DNA of 64,000 bases. Origin: Argopecten irradians. Taxonomy: Eukaryota > Mollusca > Bivalvia > Pectinida > Pectinidae. Both the position numbers and the translations under genes were made by a program. This document shows positions 44,993 through 58,522 of this stretch, piece by piece; within the stretch, counting starts at the first letter, position 1; the number at the start of each line of letters is the position of its first letter. The notes under the pieces were generated by a model. It was given only the letters and a program-made list of their open reading frames with translations. It did not search any database and was not told the DNA's origin. The DNA is taken from NCBI RefSeq assembly GCF_041381155.1, contig NC_091146.1, positions 32,785,328 to 32,849,327 of the forward strand, given 5' to 3'.

Positions 44993-47042
44993 TATTATTA
45001 TTATTATTATTATTACAAGCTAACCGATACTTACATTATATATATCATTGGCTTCTTATGTAAAATAAGTGTTCTCGTTTAAATATCACATACAGTGTAT
45101 ATAACAATAATGACAATAAAAAGCTAACCGAATTTTATAACATATATATAATACACGTATATATAATTCATTTTTCACAAAAAATAATACGGGCAGCCAC
45201 TTGAAACGTCATGATATACACGTGCATACCAAAAGGTCTCCAATAATTTTAAATGACATATGTATAAAATTACTAGTAAACGTTTCTGTCATAATTTGCG
45301 TGCCCTTGTGTTTTGGCTGAGGTGACCAAGGTTGCATTTTACGGTCTCGGAATAGCAGTTGAGACTGTTTGTTTTACACATGTTCATAGAAATTTAACTG
45401 TCGAAAACAGATATATCTAGGTTTAATATCCCATAGAAAGTTACATAACATAAGACCACGATCGAGAGCATCGTGGGTAGCGATAGGCCAAGGTCGTCTC
45501 CTTGCAGGCGGTGTATGGGATTCGCAAATTATTCTAATTACTGGTTTATGTAAATAATGAATGTACTTGCAATACAAATGTATTTCCAACGTTGGACATT
45601 TTTATTTTGCTATAATTGCTATCGATGCTGCCATCGTTTTTGCGATGAGATGAGATGAGGAGGTTTTGCAGAGTCATCTCTGTTTTCCCTGTCGACATGA
45701 AAATAAAACTTGTATTGTAAGATAGATATCTAGTGACCGGGTATTCTGTTTATCCTGCAACTTTTTCATTATACATACAGAAGATGGTATTCAAAACGCA
45801 AACCAAAATTGCGTGTTATTTACACGATTTCGCTCAAAGCGAAACGCTTCTTTGATGATCAAGAAAAGATGCATTCACTAAACCGAATGAGTGTGTACTC
45901 CTTTTTACAACCGTGGGAATTATGTAAGCGACGTCATTCCAGTGATTGTGACGTCACTGTTTGGCGGGACTGACTGCCGTTTCATTCTCTCCTACTAAAA
46001 GTGACGTCACTGGAATGTTCGGGATCAAGTCAACAAATTTAGAAATTGAATCAAACGAAAGAAATTAAACATTTATTTACTGACATCGTGATATTTTCCT
46101 ATTGCAACTATTACAGGGAATTCTTATTATCCGATATCGGGTTTTGTGCCCGACTAATGTCGATATTAGAGCTGAAAATGCATTGTTTATTGATATTATT
46201 CCGCTTCTATTGTTGACTTTAAATTCGTAAAATGAACTTAACCCGCGAAGGGCGTCAGAACGCTTGTTTTCAACGTGAATAAACACCGTAGTGATAGAGA
46301 CCTTCCTAGTGAATATTTGTATCAGGGAAATAGGGACACAAAAAGACGATTTTCTCCAAAAGTAAGTAAGTTACACTACATTAATTTTGCTGGAACACTT
46401 AAAAAATCGTTCCGATTTCAGAACAATTAGAATTATGAAGATATCTCTTACAGTATTTTATTATTATTATTATTATATATAATGTAAGTTAATTATTCTA
46501 CACTTTTTTTGTGTCCAAAAGATCTTCAAAATAGTAAGAGGTATGCCAATGGCCTTATTGTCATATTGTATGGCATGAGTTGAAGGGGTGACCGCAACAT
46601 TTTTAAGTAGGTCAAAAATCCAAGATGGCCGCCATGACGTCATACCTAAAAATTTTAAAACGGCCATAACTCAAAAACCATTTAAGATACAGCAAATATT
46701 TTTGATGTTTTATGTAGATCGCATAAAAGACTAACTTTTATTCAATTACAGCAATTAGGTCAAAGGTCAAACAAAAAAGTTCGCTATGAGGTCAAAGTTC
46801 ACGAATTTTTTTTTTTTTTTTTTGATTTTGTGAAATTTCGTTTTACATATCGATGCAGAATGTCATTCTGGTGAATTTGGTATCTTTTATTTTTCGATAG
46901 CACTTCCGGTTAATGCTGTATGTCATTTTGAACAATCCTTTGATCTTTGGTAAATTCCCGCCAAAATGTTTAACAGTATATATTGTCTAACTGAATGACT
47001 AATATAGTCTGCAATTGCTATAGAAAACACTCCTCTAATGTT
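44993..47042. other. Non-coding, repeat-derived in part
   Basis: Simple repeats: (TTA)n at 44990-45014 and 46456-46475. A GTGACGTCAC palindromic pair lies at 45928-46017 (ACGTCATTCCAGTGATTGTG and GTGACGTCACTGGAATGTT). CCAAGATGGCCGCCATGACG at 46619 is a diverged copy of 47085-47105. No gene supported. Confidence 0.45.
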
Positions 47043-49546
47043 CTCTAACGTTTGATATGATTTTCATCTTCATCGAAAAAACAAAATGGCCGCTATGACG
47101 TCATATCTTAAAATTTAAAAATGCTTATAATTCACTAACAGTTATTTTCACAGATTTCATCCAATAATATTTTTTGCAGATAATCTTAAGCGTGAACTTT
47201 TTCTCTCTACATGTTATTACAAAAAATGGCAACTTCCGGTTTTCGGTAAGGGTCAAATGTTGTTTTTAACAACAAACTTGAAAACTTTTCTCCTGAAGTT
47301 CTGTAAGGTCTAGGATCTTCATATTTCATATATAAGATGTCCAGGGGATGGGCTATAAAGTCAGATACTAGAAATGGCCTTGACCCATATTCAAGTTCAC
47401 AGGGGTCAAATACACATATCATAAATAAATTGTTTAAATGGTCATAACTAACTTATCGTTGGTTTTACAGCGTCCATGCAAATACATGTATGTTATTTGA
47501 AGATAATCTACAGGGCAATGTTTTTCTAATAATAACTTGTTATAACAAGAGATCCCAGAGGGATCTTGGCGCCCAACATTGAGTGAACTTTATTGGATCT
47601 TTGTAAGACTGATCTTTCCTCTGCTTTTCCTTCTTTCCCTGTTTCCTCCACCTGTCGGCCATGTTGTTTTTCCGATTGGTCCCAAAATGCAATATGCATA
47701 ACTAGGGACCAAGGGGAACCTACACATGAAATTTCAGAAAGATCCCTTTAGTACTTTCTGAGAAATAGCGATAAGAAACTTCAAATGACAAAATCCAAGA
47801 TGGCCGCCTGTCGGCCATGTTGTTTTCCGATCGGTCCCAAAATGCAATATGCAAAACTAGGGACCAAGGGGAACCTACACATGAAATTTGAGAAAGATCC
47901 CTTCAGTACTTTCTGAGAAATAGCGATAACAAGGATTGTTTACGGACGGACGGACGGACGGACGGACAACGGACCACGGACGCAGGGCGATTTGAACAGC
48001 CCACCATCAAATGTCAACTTCCGGTTTGAAGTACGGGTCAAATTTGAAGCCGTAGTCTCCATTTTATTTCATATTTGTTCTTGAGACAGAGGTTAATCTG
48101 CTTGTTCAAATCTTTAAATGACTCAACAATAACCAAAATTACAAGAGCTTCATACGTTCAAGGTCACAGGGGTCCAGAGTTTAAATATACATACCGGGGT
48201 ATATATACTTAACAACACCGCAAGTCAGATGACGTTAAGGCGCATTCGATCTCGTTATCATTTGCTCGAACGAATTCTCTTCGGCTGATCAAACTTCATG
48301 CAGATCTTCACTAAAACACTTTTATTCAGGGCTGAAAGTCAAGGTCATTTATTGGTTACAATTTCAAAACCCATGCATTACCTAGTTCTTAACTTACCTG
48401 GCAATGACCGTATTGTAAACTAAATATAGTGAAAAGCCCGCCATATTGTCTATGACAATTTCTATCTATATTTATATTTAAATTTTGAAACCTTGCTACC
48501 TTTATTTGACTCGTATGTTTCTAGCAATTTGCATTATGCTTGCGAGGTGTGGGATCATCGAAAGGGTGTGATATAGAAAAAAAAATCACTTATCATTTTG
48601 TAAGAAGATCCTAAAAGTTAAGATATCAACTTGTAACGCCATGGTATATTTTGAATTAGGCCGGTATCCATTATAATATTTAAGGAAGTATAGAATGATA
48701 ACGTATTGGCTTAAATTAATGGTATCAAATAACTGTATTTTGAATTCCACTGTTTTATATTCAAGTAATAGCAACACTGGTAATTGTTTCAATTGGATAA
48801 ACCATGTTAAACATTGTCTTTTTTCTATTGGTTTTGGTAATGTATGGAATCATCACTATCTGTATAACCATAAACATATATTATGTTTGATAAAGCAACG
48901 ACTATTTGACCAAAGTCAGCAACATTTGAGAGGCTTATTGGATTCCTCATCAAAATGTATATTATATAAGCATATTGTGAATCATTTTACTATACACGAC
49001 TATTTGACCAAATATATACCTCCTAAATTCCGAATTGTTTTATCTAAATTTCGTCAATCTGCTCATAATTTGGCCATCGAAACGGGCAGATATACCGATA
49101 CTGCTAGAGAACAAAGATTATGCCCTGGTTGCAATTTAGATGTGGAATACGAATATCATTTTATTTTAATATGTATTAATTATCATGATTAAAGAAAAAA
49201 ATATGTAAAACCTTTTTAATGGCGTAAACCATCTATGTACAAGTTGATACAATTATTATGTTGCGAAAATATAAGTGATCTACGTAATTAGCAAAATTTA
49301 TATTTGAGGTCATGAAAATACGATCTCGCCTCCAATAATATCAGTATAGTTATTTTAGTGCTGTATACTTAACCTGTAAGTTATGTAGCCTTTATATATA
49401 CACATCTTAATTTCAATGTATAGTACAGTTGTAACTTGTCTATGATATTGTACTAATTACTATGTGATTGAATATATATGTAGATGTGCGCATTTTGCAC
49501 AATTCCAATAAGTTGTAAACTTAAGGAAAGTAAAGAATTGAATTGA
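47043..49546 (+). repeat. Inverted duplication, left arm (about 2.5 kb)
   Basis: Begins TCTAACGTTTGATATG and ends AAAGAATTGAATTGA. The reverse complement occupies 58523-60964. It is a composite: a non-coding repeat (47043-47525), the GGCGCCC repeat with its own 146-bp internal duplication (47525-48470), and a LINE C-terminal fragment (48480-49546). Confidence 0.92.
48480..49546 (+). mobile_element. LINE 3' fragment, plus strand
   Basis: Encodes the C-terminal region that follows the reverse transcriptase in a LINE ORF2. First LCARLAIMLARCGIIE-like remnants and FVRRS.KLRYQ in broken frames, then the open frame 48695-49192 with FRIVLSKFRQSAHNLAIETG and CPGCNLDVEYEYHFILIC (a CxxC..H..C knuckle). 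The 3' end TAAAGAATTGAATTGA is the usual end of this family. The upstream frame is disrupted (a stop and frameshift at about 48575-48680). Dead copy. Confidence 0.85.
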
Positions 49547-51640
49547 TACCATATCGGTGTTTCTATTCGTATATTGATTAAAAATTGAAAGCGACCGTAC
49601 TGTCTAAAATAGTTTGTTTTGCTTAATATTTCAATATTTTGATCTTTTATAATATCAAACATAAATTCTTTCTACCACATGTTGAAACGTAATACGGTAT
49701 TGTAATAAATGTATCTCAATTTATTCGGTTAGCAACACACAACACAATGTTTGTAATGATCAATCATCGGTGTGTTCGTACGTCAAGCATCATATCCTCG
49801 ATGCTTAAATCAAGGATTTCTTTACTTGTTACGTAAAATTTCATTTTACAGTCACAAACTTTGCAATTCACAATGAATCAAAGATACAGACTACAGGAAA
49901 ATATTATCTATTTAAAGCTTATTCTTTGCTGAACTACTCGACAAAAAAAATCCGAAACTTTTTTTCTGTGCGGATTTTCTTTCATAATTACACGAAGATA
50001 CCTGCTATTAGAGCATAAATTAGAGTATTTGAAACATCGAATTTCACTCTTTAAGTTATTTACATTCGAGCCAAAGTTATTGTACGATTAACTTCACTCA
50101 AAAGTAATCATAAAAAATCGTTCATCGGCTTTTCCTGTGACCGTCGATGTAAGTGATAGCACATCAGTTATAATACAGCTACAAGCCACGGACTATTATG
50201 ACGTCACACGGTTTAGAGCTAGAAAATATGCATAATCGGGTGGTCAGAAAATTTGACCTCGATATCGCCGGCTTACAGGTTATTCCGGTCGCCTGCGGCA
50301 CGGAGAGGTTCTTACACGTGCTAATAAAGCCATTTCCAGCATAAACTGAAATTATCATTATTGACTGCACAAATCCTTTAATATTGCATAAGTATTTCTG
50401 TGTGTTCAGTGTTAGCCTTGATATATATATGGTCAAGTGCCCTTAATTCGTCAGGGTCATGCTTAAAAAGATTGTGTGCTATAACCAAGTGATTTTATAA
50501 AAACGATGTAGCAATATACTCCAATATGAAGGTATTTTCTTAAGTCCATTTTATATCAAAATTTAAAACACTACCATCAGCGTTTGACTGTCCACGTGCA
50601 CTGATCAGCAGTATGTCAACAAAGTATCGGAAGTCACGTGTCTGATCATGTGATTCATAGCCCAGATTTTGGGTTATTACAAAATATTTTGTCGATTCAA
50701 CTTACCCGAAATTTTTGGTGCGGTACTGTTGAAAACATAACGTTATTCTATGTAAACAGAGGTGTTTGCCACTTTCCATGACCAAGAGGTTTAAAGACTT
50801 AAAATCGATGTAACAACAAGAAATTTTCAGTTTAAACACGATCTCACAAGCGCCTGCTGCTCAACATTTATTTGGAATTACCTCAATTTTCGTAATAAGC
50901 CAAACAGTCCCTCTGACGAAAATAGGTCCCTATTGTGTCGGCCATCACCCAGCGACCGGCTGTTAGAAATCTCCCGTATCACGATAGATAAATAACGAAT
51001 TGACACCTTGTTGTACAAGTAAGACAAAATATTATATATTTGTGTTGATAAAATTGGTACATTTTATTTCTTTCTGGTTTGTTGATATACGGAAGATTTG
51101 ATTACCCAGACGAACATGCAATTAAAATTCGCGGGTAATTACACGTGACAAATAACTGACCACGTGACTGTTCAATCGCGAAATTTACTTCCCGTGAAAA
51201 AAGAAGTTGGACACAAAACCACGAAATTAACTCATGTGAAAAAAGACGTTAGACATTCAGTCCATATACATATGTATTTCAATTCAAGCGTATTTCATTT
51301 TTATAATGCATCAAAACATTTTGCAAATCTCTGGGCTTGTGTAATTTATATATTACAATGTCATCACGTGTCTCACATTTGATAGTACACCACCGAAAAG
51401 GTGACATTGTAAATCATGTATTTCTGATCTTTAAAGCATATTGTTCATTATACCTATAGAACTCATCTGCATATCTATTGTTCCACGTGAATTCGAAACC
51501 GAAAGTAGAATTATTGTTGTATCTATTGTTCCACGTGAATTCGAAACCGAAAGTAGAATTATTGTTGTATATGTTTCTGGACAATCATTTAATTACACGG
51601 GAAAGCTGGTATTTTCAATATTGTCTTCAGACCGACCTTA
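49547..51640. other. Non-coding, E-box-rich stretch
   Basis: No gene supported. Seven CACGTG palindromes lie between 50593 and 51537. The first five are in unique sequence and two are in a 48-bp duplication (51472-51567). Confidence 0.5.
51472..51567. repeat. 48-bp perfect direct duplication with E-box
   Basis: Two identical units at 51472 and 51520, each TATCTATTGTTCCACGTGAA and on. 48 is a multiple of three, so an open frame of 16-residue repeats appears by chance. Confidence 0.95.
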
Positions 51641-51846
51641 ACTAGGGTTATATAGACAAGCTAATTTTTAAGCGTGATTTTGGTTCCTGACCAATCAGAA
51701 AACGACGAATGTTATGGCATTGTTGGATGTGTTACGTTACTAATAGTGACAAAAACTACACAGAGCCCCAGATCACACACCTGTTGGTAGACCTTCACAG
51801 CAGACAGCTCGCTCACTTGGCGTTATCTCTGAATCACAACAAAGGT
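51641..51846 (+). promoter_or_regulatory. Possible promoter and non-coding first exon
   Basis: GGTTATATAGAC (TATA-like, 51643) is followed about 130 bases later by a GC-richer stretch (CAGACAGCTCGCTCACTTGG) that ends CAACAAAG|GTAAGTG at 51846, a strong donor. It could be a 5'UTR exon for a gene to the right, possibly the exon at 53074 (inference). Confidence 0.3.
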
Positions 51847-52184
51847 AAGTGTATTGTGTAGCTGTTACTGTTTGATATCCTCGCCACATTAACTTGCTTC
51901 TTATACAGATATACAGGCACGACCCACAATAAGGAATGGTAATTTTAAAATGTAAAAAAAAACCATAATAATAAAAATACCATTTCGAGAGTACCACAGC
52001 AACTGCATATTATATACAAAGTGTCCATAGCATTAATTTTTAACGAAAGTTGTTCATATTTACTTATTCTAAAAAAAATCTTGAGTTTTTAAGTCGGCTG
52101 GTTTGAAGCATATAGTAATTTTATAATAAGTCTCCATGCTATGAACTAGCTAGAACGAATATACGTACCCGGCCTGCTATACCT

Positions 52185-52670
52185 TAAAATTTCGGCCGGG
52201 TAGGAATTGGTCCCTATGTGTCGTAGTGAAGCACTGACTCCGAAAATCACTCGGGCACAGTTTTCTATACTTTTTTTGTAGGTTTTCAGTTGTTTTATGC
52301 GTACACATGCATTTAAATGTACATATTATTTTTGTCCAAAACAAACATAACTACCATTCTTAATATCTACCGTACCGCTCACACGACGTCATATTCACAA
52401 TTTCTGGACTTACCGTAAAAATCCCCTCCAGAAAGACCTTCATATGTATTACGTAAAAAAATAATGCCTCGGTGGGAATTTGATAATCTATGTGGTTCAG
52501 TTTTATTGCCTAGTAAGTAAGCGATATCGAACAAGCAAGATAAAATGCAAATCAACGTTTTACATGTATAACGGTTTGCATAATCATTACTTTGCTCCAT
52601 TAGCAGTAATAGGCACCAATTGTAGCTCTAAAGACGACACAATTTTCTGTCTAAAAGTCTATTGCAGCTA
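52185..52670 (+). repeat. Dispersed repeat of about 480 bp (copy 2)
   Basis: Reverse complement of 2515-2995. Landmarks: GGAATTGGTCCCTATGTGTC, ACCGTACCGCTCACACGACG, GCTCCATTAGCAGTAATAGG, GTAGCTCTAAAGACGACAC. Confidence 0.8.
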
Positions 52671-53073
52671 TGAACTAGCTAATACGCATATTCAGGATAC
52701 ACTGAAATATTGCGTCATCCTTAGCTTATGTCCATGCATAGGAACCATGCAGTGTTTCATATCCTAATACCAACACAATTGTAAGCGTGCTTACATCATA
52801 TTGCTGTCCACGCAGTACTATTTGCAGGCTCGTGTGTGCATTTTGTAGTCTTTATGAAAAGATAAAGTTGGTCCCCTTTTGTGTCATTTATTCCATTACT
52901 GTCGTGTCGGTCTAACCGTTGACAAAATAAATGATGTAATACCTCGGTATGTTGAGCGACAGTATTATCAACTGGTCGAGTGGTTCTGTCAATTGTCTGG
53001 AGGGGCGGAGTTTAGATAGCATATATAGCTACCCGACGTCAGGCGATAGAACGAGTGGGCGGAGTTTAGGCAT

Positions 53074-53137
53074 ATGGCTGCGCCTGATAAGAAAAACGTA
53101 TGTGGAAGATCTTATGCTAACGGGGTACTGACGGACG
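53074..53137 (+). CDS. Possible first coding exon, unidentified
   Basis: CATATGGCTGCG gives a good start context. The frame MAAPDKKNVCGRSYANGVLT runs 21 codons to GGACG|GTAAGC. Upstream are two GGGCGGAGTTTAG boxes (53005 and 53058) and a CATATATAGC TATA-like sequence at 53019, which look like a proximal promoter. No following exon was found to the right before the LINEs at 53671, and no family was recognised. An overlapping longer frame from 52949 is less plausible. Confidence 0.35.
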
Positions 53138-53670
53138 GTAAGCTTCGTCGTGAAATACTTGATCTTCATTATAAACTAAATGATTATCTTTTATCTTATT
53201 TCATGAGATAAGTAAAAAAAACCTGATGTTACGAGAGGAAGTTGTCACAAGTTTATAAAGTTTGTGACTGCACGGGAGACATTTGACCCAGTCACCTGTT
53301 CATCGGAACCCAAGCAAAATTACCAACGAAGTCTTAAGTTTATAGAATAAACAGTCATAAAATAACGACCCGTTTATTGGAGAGGAATGTTCGTACGCCG
53401 CAAACGGTTCCATCGGCTATTTAAGAATTTAGAGGCAATTTGCTGCATTTCCACGTAAGGTCTAACGATAACAGCGTTATATCTACGAGCGTACGATGTT
53501 TGTCCTTGAATGTTTGAAAAAACGGCACATTCTGTAAGAAATCCATTAACAGCCGATAACTCTGAAGTGAATTAAAAGTACTTTAGACGGCATTGATATT
53601 TAAGACGTTGATTGATAAAGAAACAAACAGAGGTAAACTTACCGCGAGGCGGGCCTCACGGCAGCCATTA

Positions 53671-54487
53671 TTTTTGTTTGTTTGTTTGTTTGAGTTTTAC
53701 GGCCCATCGACAACTAAGGTCATTTAGGGCCAAACTACAAGGCAGGCATTAGTATTAGGATATAAACTGTATCTTAAAGATCAGGATAAGAAAAAGGCAA
53801 GTAAAAACTAAAACAAAATTGTAAATGTTGATTTGATAAAAAGAGTTACATAGGATAAAAATAGTTTTGGCTAAAACACACGAGAAAACTCATGCACAAT
53901 GTTGACGAAACGATTGATATGAATGTAAGATGCGATAAAAAAACGAACAAATTTTGTTAAAAATGCCGATCTCTTTGAGATAATTGAAAATACGATTATG
54001 TCTCACGACATGAAACAAAGTGTACATGTCGGAGACATCATAGTACTTATCTCGTATATAAAATAAATACAAAAAATATGCTCCACTGTGAGAGGAGAAT
54101 CGCATGCATGGCATGTAGGAGGATCCTCCCCTATCAATAGATAGGAATGTGTAAAATATGTTTGTCCAATTCGGAGCCGAGAGAGAACAACTTCCTCTTT
54201 GTGGACTCTCCGACTAGACAGATTAGGATTAAATGTAGGCTGTATTTTAAACAGTTTATTGTTTGTTTCGGTAGACCACCTTTGTTGCCAATGGTGTTTA
54301 ATGGCTGACTGAATGTAACGTTTGATGTCGGTGTAAGGTAGTTTCAAATGTGTTTGCGCTAGGCGAAGAGCAGTCTTAGCTGCTTTATCGGCCTTTTCAT
54401 TCAGAAATTTAGTTTGTTCAACTACTGGAATTTTAATTCCATTGAGTGTGAGGTCAGGATCATTGTGTAGTATCTTGCTTTTTTAAT
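53671..54487 (-). mobile_element. LINE fragment B: RNase H end and C-terminal knuckle, minus strand
   Basis: Read on the minus strand it gives NEKADKAAKTALRLAQTHLK, typical of an RNase H domain end. WQQRWSTETNNKLFKIQPTF, LSRLRIGQTYFTHSYLLIGE and DPPTCHACDSPLTVEHI follow, the standard end of I/Jockey-like elements. The expected final knuckle Cys is a frame-disturbed IFCIYF. The 3' tail is (CAAA)n at 53671-53693. 5'-truncated and broken. Confidence 0.85.
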
Positions 54488-56710
54488 TGGCATGTAAATT
54501 GCTCTTAATGCTACAACAGATTCATGATTACATACATATAGATAGTGGTACTCATCTCCAACACAATTTGTACAGAGAGGGATGTTATTCCATCTGCCTG
54601 TCTCTATAGGGAATTTTAAATTAGAAGTTCTAATTAGAAGTTACACAGATATTTACGTTGGTTATGATTCAGTTTCAAAAGGTATGGTTCAAAATTGAAT
54701 TGAGACTTAAATAAAGAATACATTTGTCCTCGCGAGGAACTGTCAATTTCATGATACCATTTTTGAATAAATTGATCCTGTAGTTTTTGTTTGATAATTG
54801 TTTTAAGATAATTTCTATTCACTGTACAAGATAGTTGAAGTGACCAAATATCATTAAACCCAGTATTATTCAATATATCTCTAACATATAATAACCACCT
54901 TGAACTGAAAACGGAGTCCTGATGCAACTTATACAATAATTTATACATTGTAGTAGATAATTTCGTTTCCACCGTTACGAGTATATGCCAGAACATAATC
55001 ATTTTTGTTTTTATTTCAATTTCTAAAGGGAACCTGCCCAAGTCAACGTATACCATATAATTTGGTGTACTAATACGGACATTTAAAATCCGTTTACAAA
55101 ATTGTAAGTGTAATTTTTCTATATTCTTAATATTTTCGAAACCTCAGATTTCACATGCATATAATAAAATTGGCATCACAAGTGCATCAAATAGTTTTAA
55201 CTGTAGATCTATCGGTATTGAAACATTTCTTATTTTTGTGTACAATGCGTACATGGCTTTCCTTGCTTGTTTGTATAATTAACTTTTGGCTTTTGCGAAA
55301 CCACCATTAAAATTTAATATCAATCCAAGATATGTATAGGAGTCCTGTATATCTAAAATCGCATTATTGAACAAGAAATTAACGTTTCTTCGGCTTTTTC
55401 TTTTTTCAAATATTAATACTTTTGTTTTTTGTGTGTTAACTGAAAGTTTCCATTCATCACAATAGTTTTTAAATTCATTTAATGCTTTCTGAAGACCACC
55501 GGGTGTTTCAGCCATAAGTACGGTGTCATCAGCATATAATATAACAAACAGTTTTACATACAAATCCAGGTTTTGTTCACTTAGTACATTTACTTCTTTC
55601 AAGGATGGGACATTACGCTGGTCAAGAAAATTTTCTAAATCATTGAGATACAGGGAAAACAAAAATGGCGACAAATTTTCCCCTTGTTTTAACCCGACAT
55701 CACACATGAAGAATTCAGACTTATCATTGCCATTAATTACACAGGATTTAGTTTTTTTATGCAGATTATAAATTACCTTGAACATTTTCCCACTTATCTA
55801 TTATAATGTAGTTTTCTCCACAGTCCCGCTCTCCACACAGTATCAAACGCCTTTAGTCAATAAAGGAGCAATATAGTTTTTTTCCCTTCGCGAAATATAA
55901 AGAAATTAAAGAGTGCAGAATAAAAATATTTTCTGTGGTAGAGTACCTTTTACGGAACCCCGCTTGAGCAGGTGATACAAGATTGATTTTATCAGCCAAT
56001 TTAGTCAATCTATCATTGACTATAGAAGTAAATACCTTTCCCAAACAAGATACTAGTGTAATCGCTCTATAATTATCTGGGTCCCTAGGGTCTCCTTTAT
56101 TTTTATATATTGGTTTAATTATTCCTACAGTCCACTCACAGAGTACACTTCCGGTATTAAGGATTATATTGAATAGATCTGTATTTAGAGCCAAAAATAT
56201 ATTTATAGTACTTTTTATGTATTCATTTTGTATTTCGTCAATACCACTAGCTTTATTATTTTTCAGGTTTTTTTATAGCGTTTACTATTTTCTCTGCAGT
56301 TATTTCTGCATTAAGATCTTCAGATAAATTATCCTCATTATCCGGAAAAGTAATATCGATATCATCATCTTCATAATTAGCAGAGTTCAAATGTTGAAAG
56401 TAATTGTAAAGTTCAGTGATTGGTATTTTACTATGACGCGTTTTTGATTGTCCTGATACCTTATTCAGCATATCCCATAAAAACTTTGGACTATTTTTCA
56501 CAGAATCTCTTAATTTCTTTTCCGTATTAAATGTATATTTTTTGTATGCGTTATTTACTGCCTTTCTATAATTACGACTTCTTCTTTTTAGTTCACTTTT
56601 ATTCTCATCATTTTTTAATCTACTGTAATTTTGTTTGGCAGTATGAAATTCTTTACGAAGTGTTTTACAATTAGCCGTAAACCATGGTTTATTATTACTA
56701 TCCAAAACCC
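54470..56710 (-). mobile_element. LINE fragment A: reverse transcriptase, broken, minus strand
   Basis: Minus-strand pieces in order: pre-RT region (56705-56256, KPWFTANCKTLRKEFHTAKQ), RT fingers (56194-55853, NYRAITLVSCLGKVFTSIVN), RT palm with the catalytic YADD in VILYADDTVLMAETPGG (55785-55279), thumb and connection (55056-54634, MVYVDLGRFPLEIEIK), and a CTNC..EYH..C knuckle near 54540. Same family as the LINE pieces in the 2.45-kb duplication. Frameshifts near 56265, 55850 and 55795, and a TGG to TGA change near 55143, disable it. 5'-truncated. Confidence 0.92.
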
Positions 56711-58262
56711 ACCAATGTTACCTTTGATAGTGAAATGCAGGTAAATCTCAGATAACTTTACAGGTGAAAATAAAGACCTTATATGAAACAGTATATAATT
56801 GCCTTTCTGTTGTTTCCTAAAACAACACCTACCTATTGTTGATAAATATGTTGGCGTTCAGAGAACACCCCGTTCTTACCTGGCCGCGAGCAATTTGCTA
56901 TGCGGTGGACTAAATCGGGTATTTGGTATTGTCTTACTGTCAATCAGTTTAGGACATCGGTTAATTGGATTGTGATTTGAATTATGGAAACCCCGTGCAT
57001 CAATACTCTAGGTTTTTTTTATTGTCACCTCCATTTTTAAAATGAAGATATAAAAGCAAATGGAATTCAAATATCCCTGATCATACCTAGGAATATATAT
57101 TACACATAAATAATTATATGTCGTACACAGGTAAAACAATAATGGAAGTTAACTTATTCAGAAACAAAAATGGTTCTAAGAACTATTTCAACTAAAGATT
57201 TAGCCTTAAAAATTATTCCAGTCAAGTACTGTAATAACGAAATCGTGGCATATAGCAATCTTCCGTAATTTCTAAGGTATTAGTAAAAATTCGAAGCATG
57301 TATTTTCACCGTTTCGAATCTACATGTATAGTCATGCAAGAAGGGTTACAGCATTACCACACTAAATACGCTTATTTAAATATCACCAAGTATGTTCATA
57401 TATCACACTATTTAAATCTCGGTATGGTATACAAAAGGATCGACAATGAATAGACTATTTTAAGGATTTAGTATAATTTTGAAATAATTAATTTAAATCC
57501 ACACTTATACTGTAATTTAAAAACATATATCAGAAATATCATTGATGTAATTTCTGCTTTTCAGTATACGTTATGGATAAAGTTTCAAAGGCAACACTAT
57601 AGATATACATATTATTTTTTGTATAAGATCGGTACTGTTACTCCAATATCACATAACTAATACTCGTCCACATTTTATTTTTTACTAAAAAACTGTGCCG
57701 TGTTTGCATCGTTATGGCAGAAGTTTGAAATAAAAACACGCATTCTAGATATATGCTTATTTTTGTGATTTTACTCGTAAACAGATAGTGTTACATTATA
57801 CTTTTTTTTTATTACACAGAAATTTACATTATATGCTATCTGAATCTTAGTCCAGACCAAGGTCGTTTGGTCCAGACTGATCCGAGCATCATTATGATAT
57901 CGCTATTAAATTTGAATGATTATCTAATCTAAAGTTAGATATATGCTTGTTTGAATGTTTGAAATGGTGTAAATGGAATGTTTTGAAACTGAAAATATCT
58001 ACATCATTAAGCTAGAATAACCATTTACTCGAAAAACTCAAATTGTAGATCTAACGTGCACGTATATGTGCTGTATAGATGTATAGTACTAGGCTTACCT
58101 TGTGTAGCCGCGGACTACTGTGACATCACAAGACCACGTGACCGCCTAGCTCATTATCTCTGAACCGTAGTCGGCTCTACCCGTAAAATCTCGACCAAAA
58201 CCAACCGATAGCGCTTAAAGCTGTCGGTTGGTGGGGTGGGACTCGATTTTTCATTCATCAAA
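56711..58262. other. Non-coding spacer
   Basis: AT-rich. No gene. A short hairpin with 11-12 paired bases lies at 58201-58231 (CCAACCGATAGC..GCTGTCGGTTGG), and one CACGTG at 58134. Confidence 0.45.
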
Positions 58263-58330
58263 TTCAATTCAATTCTTTTATTACCTTAGGCCAATCAGGC
58301 CTATCGGTTATAAACAAACATATACATTTA
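58263..58330 (-). mobile_element. LINE 3'-end remnant
   Basis: TTCAATTCAATTCTTTTATT is the reverse complement of the LINE terminus seen at 49546. It is followed by CCTTAGGCCAATCAGGCCTA. Confidence 0.6.
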
Positions 58331-58522
58331 CACAATAAAACAAATTCTAAAGAATACATTTGACAAAATACTAAAACGGTGCGTATTTTCCAAAACAAGT
58401 AATCATATGAATTAAATACACACAATGTAAACAGAATAACCAATATATAATACTTAGAATTATATATTGCACCTAGAGTTACAATATGGAGTTAAATGTA
58501 CTAAAATTACACCTTCAGTTCT

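Noticed and set aside
47565..47590. TGGCGCCCAACATTGAG resembles an LTR-retrotransposon primer-binding site
   Set aside because: No flanking LTR pair, polypurine tract or gag/pol was found in any of three copies. The sequence is better explained as part of a terminal-hairpin repeat.
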